Below, piece after piece: positions 53,113-62,522 of a stretch of DNA of 64,000 bases. How positions within the stretch are numbered: position 1 is the first letter of the stretch; each line of letters opens with the position of its first letter. This DNA comes from Lichenostomus cassidix (Eukaryota > Chordata > Aves > Passeriformes > Meliphagidae): assembly GCA_008360975.2 (NCBI GenBank), contig CM039180.1:14599122-14663121 (forward strand), read 5' to 3'. Under the pieces are notes generated by a model. That model did not search any database. It saw nothing but the letters and a program-made list of their open reading frames with translations, and was not told the DNA's origin. Made by a program: the position numbers and the translations under genes.

Positions 53113-56100
53113 GTAAGATGCATTTTCATAGATGTATAAACTTTTGCAGTATACTTAAGGCTGGTCATTTGCCCTAGCAGGAGAGGGCACGTCATAGCCT
53201 CTTGCATGCCATGCTAGGCTTATGGGAGTCCTGTGTACTAACAAATACTGAAAACATTGTCACATGGGTCTCAATTTCCATATTGGTATCACCCATTTCC
53301 ATCAAAAGGGGAAACAAAATAGAGAAAATACATGAGGTTCACATTTTACTGTCTCCCTCAGATGACTTAAACCAGACTTAGCTGTTAATTTGGATAAGGT
53401 TTGGCTCTCAAGAGAGGAAGACACTTAAAAAATACAAGATTTATGGAAGGACTCAGCTATGGTGATGGTCAGTATCAGCAAAATTAGCCTGTAGTTGTGG
53501 TACAGATCTACCTTAACTGTGTAGTGTTTCACAGATGTTAGATGCTGCTGAATAGCATATATTGTAGGTGACAAGGAGGGGAGGATATGATGCATAGGTT
53601 GGACTTTATCTTCTTATCTATGAGTGCAAACACTGGAGAGATATGTCTCTTAAGAAACTAAATCTAGTACCTCAAAATTGGATATCTGCAGCAGATCAGC
53701 ATTTATCACCTGAAACCCGCTCCTAGTACTTAGTCATCTAATTTTTCTCCTCTAATGTTTTTCTTTGAAGGAATTGATAGCATTGGGGAAAGGGTGGTCA
53801 TGTTTCTACAGATAAAATAGACTTATTTACCTGCCTTTGGAGAGGGTTGGTGGAACTGTTCTTCACTGCAGGAGGATCACTGTGTGGCTATGTGCTTTAA
53901 GATCAGAGCCAAGAGTGGAATGTATTATCTTACTGTTTTTTCCCGTAAAAGGGAGGAGGACTGATATTGTTGTTTTCAGAACTGATAGTTTATGTAGTTA
54001 TAATGTACAAAATTTCCAGTGGGAGGTTACCAGGAGCACCGAAAGCAGACCTCTTACATTTGACATCCTTGCCAGTAGGCCAGAGAATAGTATTTTCTGC
54101 TTTGCTGAAACATGTTGGATGTGGGTTTCAGTCTTGTCAAGGAGAGAGAGTTAAATTTGTCTCATGCTTGGGGAAAAGCTCATAACTGCAATACATGAAG
54201 CACTCACTGTACCTATTTAATCTGTAGTTTTAGCTAAATTGCTGCTCTGTGTTGTTCTTAAGTGGGTACTAGACATCCTCTCACTACTGGATAATATTTC
54301 TCTGATTTGTGTGAAGAAATGTCAGTTTAGGGACTCAAAATGGGAATTCACTAATTGTGGTTACGTTAGCAGGTGCAGTGGACATGGAGAGGGTTCTAAA
54401 TGTCTGGATAGCAAACTCTGAAAACAGCAGTGGCTCAAACCATTCCGGGGTTTTGGTGGCTTGGTATGGTTTGATTGTCAAACTTAGATCATCGCTCAAG
54501 TGTTTGGGTCCTCTTCTGGTCCAGGGTTAAGAGGATTTTGGCAAAATTTTGGCTTTTATTATTGCCTAAGGTTCATATGTAACTTTGTAAAACTTTCATT
54601 CTTCTCTTGTGTAGCTGTTAAGATAAGTATGTGCTGTTTTTAATATGATAATTGTCCTGATGGTAGGAATATATAATAATCACCTTACCTAGAAGTGTGT
54701 ATTATTAAAGAGGAAGTTTAAGGAACTACAGGCATTAAAACAGACTTTTGACATTGCAGTTGCTAGAAAATCTGGGGGTTTTGATTTGTTTTAAATCACT
54801 ATTACCTCCATCTTGTCTATCAGGTGGTCCAGGTATAAATATTTGCATCTCAGTTTTCTGTTTACAGTTAGTGGAAAACAATAACATCCTGAGGGCTGTT
54901 CCTAAGACCTAATGTAGATATCTGCATTAGATCAGGTGAATCATTCTATATAAATGCCTCCAAGAGATGATCAAAAGCCAATACTTCTGGCTATATCATA
55001 TCTAAAGTTGAGTGGAATTAATTGTGAGTATCTGTTGTAACAGTCAAAATTTAGAGGGTGGCATTGTTGAGGGGCTTAGTCAGGATTGTGTTTCATATGT
55101 TGTGCTGTGTTATATTTTTACCAGCAGTAAAAAAAATTAGGTGGTAGGTAGAAGATTAGTCCCTTTAAATAGTTACATTGATTCTGTTCTCTCCTGAATA
55201 GTGTTTCTGAAGGTTTACGCTTCTTGGCCATGTTAAGATTGTAGCTTTACAGAATTGTTAGTGGGGAAAGTAGGCCATGTGGAGAACTAATTATCTGTAG
55301 CAATGTTATTAGTCATAAGTGGCTGGATTGTAGAAGTAACCTCTTCTGCTTAAAAAGGCTGTAGGTAATTGGGAAAACAGATTTTAAAAGGTGCTTAATT
55401 TAGCTGAAAAGTGTACAGTAGTGATTTTTAGAGAATAGCATTTTGATGTTATAAGTAAGATAAATTCTATTAGTAATTTGTCAGTTAAGTAATTAGTTAT
55501 AGTAGTTTAATCATAGAATCATAAAACCATTTAAGCTGGAAAAGGCCTTTAAGATTGTTGAGTCCAATTGTATGTGGAAGAATCATTTGTGTAGCCCATG
55601 GGAAAAAAATAGACAAACTGAAGCCTCAATTATAACCTGAAAGAATAACTTAAAATAATCTAAAGAAAAGTTAATAGTGCCACTGAATTCAGTCTCTTTG
55701 GTTTTGTAACAATCTAAGTATAATTGTTGAGAGATAAAGGTGATGGTGTAATGGATATTCAGTTAGGCCTTCTCTGGTCTCAGTGTGATTTGATCATCAG
55801 CACATTGCATATTTTTCCTTGGTTACTGATACACTTCTGTAATGCATTGTAAATCAAATCTGAAAGATTTCCCAAGGGTAAAGTGGTTTCAGTGTAAAAT
55901 GAAATATTGTTTTTTCAAAAAAATGCAGAATTGACAAGATGAGAAGTACTTATAAATTTACGATGTTTTATTATTTTTAAAAAAATAGAACTGATGCTTA
56001 GATGCCATTTTATAATTTCTTTTGAAGTAACTTTTCCTTTAGATTCATAGATAATTCTATTTCTAATGGAACTATAAGACTTAAACCCATGATATATGAA

Positions 56101-56853
56101 ATAGGACAATCATGGCATAATTTAGGAAACAGCAACCTTTGTGTTATCCAGCCTTCCGTTTGTCTGATATGTTTGGTTCCTTGTCCTGATCCATGAAAAG
56201 CCATTTCCAAATTCAGCCCAGGTTGCTCTGGACCTTCACCAGCTAAGGTTTCAAATTTTTTTAAAATTAAAATATTTTGAGTTTGATGAGAGCTGAGTCA
56301 CTTCTTATAAACACCGAGAAAGAAAAGGCATTTTGCCAAAAGCTCAGAAAGAGGAGAGATGAAGAGAGAGCTGAAGTGAGGTGAAATAGAAGATGGACAG
56401 AGCAAAAATTATATATTTCGAATGTGATCCCTAATATTTAAAGCTATCTGAAATAATCAAACTATGCAAGCTCGTGCTTGCTGTTGTGTTTGGTTTTGTT
56501 TTTTGGTTTGCTTGGGTTTTGGTGGGTTGTTTTTTCAGGAAACGGTGGATTTTTGTTACTTACTCAAATTTTTGTGGATTTTTATTGGCTTTGGGAGCTG
56601 ATGTTTATGAAGTTTAGGTCATACAATACAAGGTGTGTACCATTCTACATTGAAGTAGGAGGTCTTCTGCTGCTCTGTCTTCATCCACAGGCAACTGCTC
56701 TATTCATGTGAACGCAGTTTGTTTCTTTCATGGCATCTGTTTAAGAGAAGTTTTTACAGGCTCTCATATATCTCACATGTTCCTGGTATTGGCAGTCTAC
56801 TTTATTATACTTCATTATAGCATGTAGCTTAAACTTGCACTTTTCTTTTGCAG
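53113..56853 (+). other. CPNE8: CPNE8 intron 3 (3.7 kb)
   Basis: AT-rich intron with a short inverted CR1 tail at 55510-55570. No exon or RNA gene supported elsewhere. Confidence 0.75.
55510..55570 (-). mobile_element. CR1 tail remnant, antisense
   Basis: 'atcatagaatcataaaaccatttaagctggaaaaggcctttaagattgttgagtccaattg' is the reverse complement of the CR1 3' terminus (CATAGAATCATAGAAT...GG..GGAAAAGACC type). Only about 60 bases remain. Confidence 0.85.
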
Positions 56854-56957
56854 TTTGGAAGAACAGAAGTAATTGATAATACTTTAAATCCAGATTTTGT
56901 AAGGAAATTTATAATGGACTACTTCTTTGAAGAAAGAGAGAATCTGCGATTTGATTT
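56854..56957 (+). CDS. CPNE8: copine-8, coding exon 4
   Basis: 104-bp exon between TTTTGCAG and GTAAGT, encoding the core of C2A with [19 protein letters not shown] and [32 protein letters not shown] is nearly invariant in copine-5/8/9, and [10 protein letters not shown] (rather than FEEKQNLRFD) points to copine-8. The aspartate near the end is one of the second set of calcium ligands. The exon ends two bases into the next codon. Confidence 0.95.
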
Positions 56958-58161
56958 GTAAGTTAACAATCTTTGTCTCTACTATTGCAGCCTCTGTAAC
57001 CACGTGAAGTTTTGTCCAGCATAAAATTAACTTGAGGAGAGATGGTGTCTACTGGCATAGGATAAATTAATGTCATAAACATTACTGATTTAGCATTGCT
57101 TCCTCAGAAATAAATGTGTAACATAATAATGACCGAGTTTTAAGAAATTGACAGGTGTTAGCTAGTCAAAGTACAATTATACTCACAATTATTACTTTCA
57201 GGAAATGGTTAGAAAGCTAAAGATGTCAAAATGTTAAACTATTCTTGGAGCATAGCCAGCAAAACAGGTGTGAATATACTGTCCGGAAATAAAATAAAGT
57301 GCAAGTAGTACAGAGCCCAAAATTTCTTTACTATGCATCTAAATACACTAAATTTTAGGATATTAAAACAACAGCAATTGTTCTAGAAGTAGATGGCTTT
57401 TGACATTATTCCATATATGCTCATTTTATTCCACTAGTGGAATTGTTTTGACATTCACTTTATTATTTGAAAAATATAATTGAGAGTCCAGTCATCAGGT
57501 CATGTCACCATTGCATGTCATCTCTTAGATTTCAGTCCATTCTGGTTATTTCAGTCTTTGTAATAATCAAGGTTGTCTATTTTTTTTAAAAATCCATCCT
57601 CTTTTTTATTAGCAGTTCTTTCTTAACCTTGCCCTAGGAGAGAGTATGAATAACCCTCACAGATAATAAAGTTTTTGCTGCAGTTTTGCATCATAGTATG
57701 GATAGTGGCCACAAATTTTCTTTAAATGTCCTTTTTTAGTTGAAGAACCTTTTTCCTATCTCATTTTGTTTCCTTTGCGAGATGTGTTAGACCACCTATT
57801 TCAAGGAATGAAAGGAAATGCTTAATGCCGGGAAGATAACAGGGCATTTTGAGGTAGCTAGGTACAAACTCTTCCTCTTTCTCTATACTCATCAGAAAGA
57901 CCTGACTCTTTTAGGCTGCTGTTTTGGGTTACCTGGACACAAGTCTCTTCTGAATTCAGAGCTGAATAGCTGTTGCTGTCTTTGCTTGCAAGTGACCATA
58001 TAGCCATATTGAACTTCCATTCACAAATCTGTTTGTGTAAATTTCACACATAGAAATAGGTGACAGAATTGTTTGATTTTTGTTTCTTTACATAATTGTC
58101 CTCAGATATGTCATCTGGTAAATCTGATAAAAATTTTCTTTTTCTTTTTTTTATTCCTAAG
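56958..58161 (+). other. CPNE8: CPNE8 intron 4
   Basis: 1.2-kb AT-rich intron. No internal feature supported. Confidence 0.8.
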
Positions 58162-58201
58162 CTATGATGTTGACTCAAAGAGTCCTAACCTATCAAAACA
58201 T
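58162..58201 (+). CDS. CPNE8: copine-8, coding exon 5
   Basis: 40-bp exon between CCTAAG and GTAAGT, encoding YDVDSKSPNLSKH after a codon shared with exon 4. The YDVDSKS aspartates complete the C2A calcium site. SKSPNLSKH is the copine-8 form; copine-5 has SKSPDLSKH. With the acceptor chosen, the shared codon is TTC (Phe), where human copine-8 has Leu; a mild substitution. Confidence 0.92.
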
Positions 58202-58922
58202 GTAAGTTCTTCCTCACTTCATCACATCATACTTCGTTGTGCTGAAATACTTGCATTTCTTAAGTATGTTTATTTGCTTTTGACTGTTAGTAATATCTGA
58301 TACATAGAGACAAATACAGTGATGTGCTATGATGCTATGGGCATATTTAAGCACACATGTGTACCTTTTCAGATATGTGATATGCTGCATTTTGTTGATA
58401 CTTTTTGGGTCCTAAAAATTGAAGCATGTTTTGCTTGTGTCTCAATGTTTAAAAAAACCCTTTTATTCTCATGTTGTCTTGAAGTGGGGGTGATGAAATA
58501 GTAACTTTAAAATTTAGAGATGCAAGAGTAGAATTCAGAGGCTTCTCAGAATTTTTTCTTTAAGTAAATGCAGGAAGGCTTTGGTAAAAGAACCTTTGAG
58601 AACCTGGAGCAAAGGAAAAAAGGATAGTGGAAGGAATGCTCTGTGTGTGTGCTTCATAGTGAAAAGAGAAGACTTCTAGCCAATGATCTCCAGTTAGATC
58701 ATCCCAACAAAGATTGTGTGGTGCATTAAAATCACATCTGTAAATGTAACCCACTGTTACGTCAAATCGGTAGTAGTGAGTCTGTTTATGACTCATTATT
58801 GCATAGTTATTACTAAGATGTGTTCAGCAGAATCTGTTCTTCAGTAGGGAACAGCACAGATAAATGGGAAACCAACTTTCTTTGTGTGAAATATCTTGAG
58901 TTTTTATATTATTGCTTCGCAG
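58202..58922 (+). other. CPNE8: CPNE8 intron 5
   Basis: 0.7-kb intron ending in TTGCTTCGCAG. No internal feature supported. Confidence 0.8.
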
Positions 58923-58999
58923 GATTTTTTGGGACAGATGTTTTGTACACTGGGAGAAATAGTGGGATCACAGGGGAGCAGACTGGAAAAATCAATTGT
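58923..58999 (+). CDS. CPNE8: copine-8, coding exon 6
   Basis: 77-bp exon with donor GTAAGT, encoding DFLGQMFCTLGEIVGSQGSR then LEKSI and two bases of a Val codon. DFLGQ-x-FCTLGEIVGS-x-GSRLEK is the end of C2A in copine-5/8. The next exon would start the linker to C2B (a GKKCGTI-type motif), and no such sequence occurs before 64000, so the rest of the gene lies beyond the window. Confidence 0.93.
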
Positions 59000-60418
59000 G
59001 TAAGTATTCTGGAATGTTTGATGAATGTATACTGCTGCATGAGGTGAGCGTTGTGGAGCTTTTTTGCTGTGAGATATCTTGATACATGGAATTGACAGAT
59101 ATGGCTTTTAAGAGAAAAGAAATAATTACATGCAACATAAGTCTTTCTTTATGTAGGTTAAACAATTTAGGTTCCATTTTGGACAATTAGCAAAGGAATT
59201 GACCAATCCAAAATTTTTGTCAACCTCATTACATCTTGCATTAGATATAGCTTGAGTGTACTAATCTAAAAAATATTTTTGTTTTAGTTTGCAAATTAGA
59301 ACATCATAAAACTTCTATTATCTTTTGTTCAAGCATTTGAATTCCTGCAAAAAAAGACCCTGCATAAATAAACAGTGAAGAATTCACTGACCAGATTATC
59401 AGATTTCTAATACAATCATACAAAATTATTAAAATCAGAAAATATTGTGGTTATTAGACAACAGTATTTTGTGATTCTCCTCTTAATCCCATTCTAGATA
59501 TTAAACTTTTTAAAACATGTCCAGGAAATAGCCTTGAGGACCAGTAGAGTAAGTGGCATAATAGAAAAATTGTGTTAGATGAAAAAGGTTGTCTGCAAAC
59601 AAACAAGAATGAGTATCCCCATGGTAGGTGGGGGAGCCCAAATACCTTGCCCTGGCCACTTTCAGACCCATCCCAGGAGAGTCATCAGCTCATGGAATCC
59701 TATCTCCACACCCTCAAACAATCACAGAGATAGAAGGCAGTGGGGGGAACTCCAGTAACACAATTAAGGAACCTGTCCCTGCCCAGCTCCAGCACTGTCC
59801 CAGGAGAACCAGAGCCTCAGCACTGTAGGATGGCAGCAAACAGTCACTACTTGTTCTGGTCATGTTTTTAGTTCTTGATGGTGAGCAAGTTGGCTGCACA
59901 TAGCTTGACTTCTACTTGAGCACAGAAATACTGTCTTGTCAATTGCAACAGGAAGTTGGCCCTATTTTGTTTACTTCTACTAAGACAAAAGTTCACTGAC
60001 TTTTCACTGTCTAGGCTTAACTCATGCAAACTGCCACTGTGAATTGCACTGTAACAACTCCATGCACTGGTTTGACTGGTTGTCAGTTGATTCTGCTGGA
60101 AGCCTGTGGTCACTTAGTCAAAGTACTGATTTCAAAGACACCTATATTTAGTAAAATTAATCTTACCTGACTACTTGAAGCTCTTCATAGTTGTTTCTGT
60201 CCTCAATAAATTATTCAGCACAGTACGCAATTTTTTCCTGAGAAAATTTCTTTTGAATTTATTTTGAACGTGTAGATTAGAAATCACCCATTCAGCAGTT
60301 TAGCACTTGACACTGTTTAAATGAAGTCTGAAATGAGTAAAACAGATTGTCCTAGGTTGCAATATTGATGTAGTTAAGTATTCTATTACCACCAGCTGTG
60401 GGCCATTAGCTGCTATCA

Positions 60419-60504
60419 CCCACTCCGGATGACAGACAATGGGCCATCCGTTAGCTCTCATCACTTGCTAATGACCCACCCCGCATGACAGGCAATGGGC
60501 CATC
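60419..60504. repeat. 30-bp direct repeat in the LTR U3
   Basis: The units at 60419-60448 and 60475-60504 match at 27 of 30 positions, sharing ATGACAG-CAATGGGCCATC. A third, weaker relative of the GGGCCAT...TTAGCT...ATCAC part lies just upstream at 60400-60418. The position, 90-170 bases before the TATA box, is where retroviral enhancer repeats usually sit. Confidence 0.85.
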
Positions 60505-60590
60505 AGGGACCCACCGTGTGACTCATGGACTTATCTCATCCCATTGTGAGATGCTCTGCCCAGGAGGGAGGAGCCAGGTGTTCCCACCTA

Positions 60591-60597
60591 AATATAA
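60591..60597 (+). promoter_or_regulatory. TATA-like box of the LTR
   Basis: AATATAA within CACCTAAATATAACCTGG, after the U3 repeats. A start about 25-30 bases downstream would leave R-U5 of roughly 240 bases. Confidence 0.5.
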
Positions 60598-60863
60598 CCT
60601 GGCCTTGGAACTGCCTGAGCTAGCCCTGTCTACTGGGTTTCCAGAGGACCAGAGCTACTACTGGATCTTCAGCTGGAGACTAGACCTTCACAGGATCACC
60701 GCTTCAACTGGACTACTTCAGTTGGACTGCTACTACCACCCTAACAGGGTGTTAGGTTGTATCTGACTTTGTCAGTGCTTTTCCTTGTATTATTTCACTT
60801 ATTTTTAATTTCAATCTTGACTTGTTATCTCCTACTGGTTTGTTTTCAAACCAAGACATATTT

Positions 60864-60881
60864 TGGCGCCCAACGTGGGGC
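60864..60881 (+). other. primer binding site for tRNA-Lys1,2
   Basis: TGGCGCCCAACGTGGGGC, complementary over all 18 bases to the 3' end of tRNA-Lys1,2 as known from Mason-Pfizer and visna viruses. It is the start of minus-strand DNA synthesis and fixes the LTR boundary just upstream. HERV-L by contrast is named for a leucine tRNA site. Confidence 0.92.
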
Positions 60882-60913
60882 ACGACCTGGGGAAACTCAG
60901 AAATCCTATCACC

Positions 60914-62500
60914 ATGATGCTCAGCTTATCTATATGGGTACTGTATCTCGCTCTCTATATTTTTCCTCAAATGGGATACTATCTGCCCGTCGTATTGCTC
61001 CTGTTGCGACCAGGGAATGGCATGAGAATTGCCCTATTGGTTTATTATGCCTATGGCATGGTTACCTGTGAGGCGATGAACACCATTCGTTATATATACT
61101 CGACTCTGTCTGCCTGGCCTAACCTGAGCTGCTTCGTCTGGGACCTGCTCAGCAATCGCACCCATCCTCTGGGGCTAGGAGGAGAAAACGGTTTCTTCCA
61201 GCATTTCAGGTCAGGCACAGCCGTTTTTGAGGATATTGAGTTCTCTCTGGATGCTAGGGATGGCATAATCTTTTTGTTAGTTCTGTTTTCCTTTTTCTCT
61301 GTGACCAGCATCGTGTACCTCATGCTGAAGATCAGAACAATATTTTGTCTTCTTGAGGGGGAGAAACAAAGCAAATCAGAACAGCTGAAGCCCGTAGCAG
61401 TTGCCCCCGTCCAGAAAAAGAAATCCAAGAGCAAATCAGTCCGCATAGCGACTGATGAGGATGCGGCAGGACCATCTCACCCAGCAGAAGAGACGGAGCC
61501 GGAGATCATCACTCGCTCTCTGTCCCTGGGGGAGCTGCGGGACCTACGGAGGGAATTCACCCGGCAGGCGAATGAGTCCATCTTAACCTGGCTGCTCCGC
61601 ATCTGGGATGCCGCCGCTAATGACACCATTCTGGATGGAAGTGAGGCCAGGCAACTAGGATCCCTGTCTCAGGATGTGGTCATTGACCAGGGGATTGGGA
61701 AAACCCAGGAAACTCTCAGCCTCTGGCGGAGATTGCTGGCGAGTGTACAGGACAGATACCTGTGCAAAGAAGACCTCCAGATGCACCAAAGAAAATGGAA
61801 CACAATAGAACAAGGTATCCGATGCCTGAGGGAATTGGCTGTGCTAGAGATCATTTTCTCAGACAACGAGAGATTCCCCAAGAGCCCAGATAATGTCCGG
61901 TGCACTTCACAAATGTGGCTAAGATTCGCGCGGCTCGGACCAGAGATATACTCTCGTTACCTGGCAACATTGCAGTGGAGGGAAGGCGAAGACCAGGTGG
62001 GCATGTTAACAAACAAACTGAGAATTTACGAGGACACTGTCACCGCTCCACTAGGGATCCAGGTCTCATCGGTAGAAACAAACCTGGCCGCGCAAGTCCG
62101 GAGCTTAATTGAAGAGAGCCACCAGAAACTAAAGAAAGAGCTCAAAGAAGGATTTTTTCATGCCACACCGAAACCAACCAGAGTCTCTGCCATCAGGAGC
62201 AGACGTACTCCAGCCAGGGAAAGAAAACAAACTCCACGACGTGACCTCTGGTTTTTCCTTCAGGAGCATGGGGAAGACATGAGAAAGTGGGATAGGAAAC
62301 CCACCTCCTCCTTAGCAGCCCGGGTACGTGAATTGAAAACAAAAACATCCACTTCAGGAGGCTCATCTAGGTACAACACTGCCCCAGTCTGTTGTGGACA
62401 GAACCCCCGACAGAATGGAAAGGATAATATGACTGATCCTCTTGAAGGAACCTCAGGAACACATTTACAGAAGAACATCGTGCACCAAAAACAGGATTAG
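60914..62500 (+). CDS. gag: ERV gag with membrane-spanning N-terminus, 528 codons, intact
   Basis: I start the frame at ATG 60914 (ACCATGATG, favourable context); the frame is open further upstream only because it lacks a stop through the primer binding site. Hydrophobic segments at residues 2-17, 22-32, 37-50 and 117-138 suggest a multi-pass membrane region. Sequons N70 (NLS) and N81 (NRT) fall between the third and fourth. A basic patch (KKKSKSKS, 168-175) and an acidic stretch follow. A capsid-like helical region at about 200-415 contains the ELRDLRREFTRQANESILTW and RIWDAA motifs typical of ERV-L Gag. The C-terminus is basic (RSRRTPARERKQTPRR, 428-443) with no intact CCHC zinc knuckle; only VCCGQNPRQNG remains. 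It ends in TAG, after which the same frame continues into pol. Capsid assignment is by resemblance; membrane topology is inferred from hydrophobicity by eye. Confidence 0.75.
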   Translation: MMLSLSIWVLYLALYIFPQMGYYLPVVLLLLRPGNGMRIALLVYYAYGMVTCEAMNTIRYIYSTLSAWPNLSCFVWDLLSNRTHPLGLGGENGFFQHFRSGTAVFEDIEFSLDARDGIIFLLVLFSFFSVTSIVYLMLKIRTIFCLLEGEKQSKSEQLKPVAVAPVQKKKSKSKSVRIATDEDAAGPSHPAEETEPEIITRSLSLGELRDLRREFTRQANESILTWLLRIWDAAANDTILDGSEARQLGSLSQDVVIDQGIGKTQETLSLWRRLLASVQDRYLCKEDLQMHQRKWNTIEQGIRCLRELAVLEIIFSDNERFPKSPDNVRCTSQMWLRFARLGPEIYSRYLATLQWREGEDQVGMLTNKLRIYEDTVTAPLGIQVSSVETNLAAQVRSLIEESHQKLKKELKEGFFHATPKPTRVSAIRSRRTPARERKQTPRRDLWFFLQEHGEDMRKWDRKPTSSLAARVRELKTKTSTSGGSSRYNTAPVCCGQNPRQNGKDNMTDPLEGTSGTHLQKNIVHQKQD

Positions 62501-62522
62501 AGGAGCCCTGCCTCTAGCCAGG
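62498..62522 (+). promoter_or_regulatory. gag-pol UAG within a possible hairpin/pseudoknot
   Basis: TAGAGG (62498-62503, including the stop) is the exact reverse complement of CCTCTA (62511-62516), with a 7-nt loop AGCCCTG. Loop bases CCTG (62507-62510) can also pair with CAGG (62519-62522), which would make an H-type pseudoknot. The next frame is in phase with gag and open for over 400 codons, so suppression of this stop would yield Gag-Pol as in gammaretroviruses. In those viruses the pseudoknot begins after the stop, so the analogy is only partial. Confidence 0.4.

Larger units (their letters stand above)
60348..60858 (+). mobile_element. 5' LTR of the ERV-L-like provirus (511 bp)
   Basis: Starts TGTCCTAGGTTGC and ends CCAAGACA, the expected TG...CA. 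The end lies five bases before the primer binding site. The left flank CAGAT (60343-60347) is the expected target duplication and should recur after the 3' LTR. Inside are two 30-bp near-copies (60419-60448 and 60475-60504) and a TATA-like box at 60591-60597. I see no AATAAA or ATTAAA between the TATA box and the 3' end. Confidence 0.75.

Noticed and set aside
60863..60913. Possible upstream start of gag at 60863
   Set aside because: The codon there is TTG and lies on the primer binding site. The first ATG with good context is 60914.
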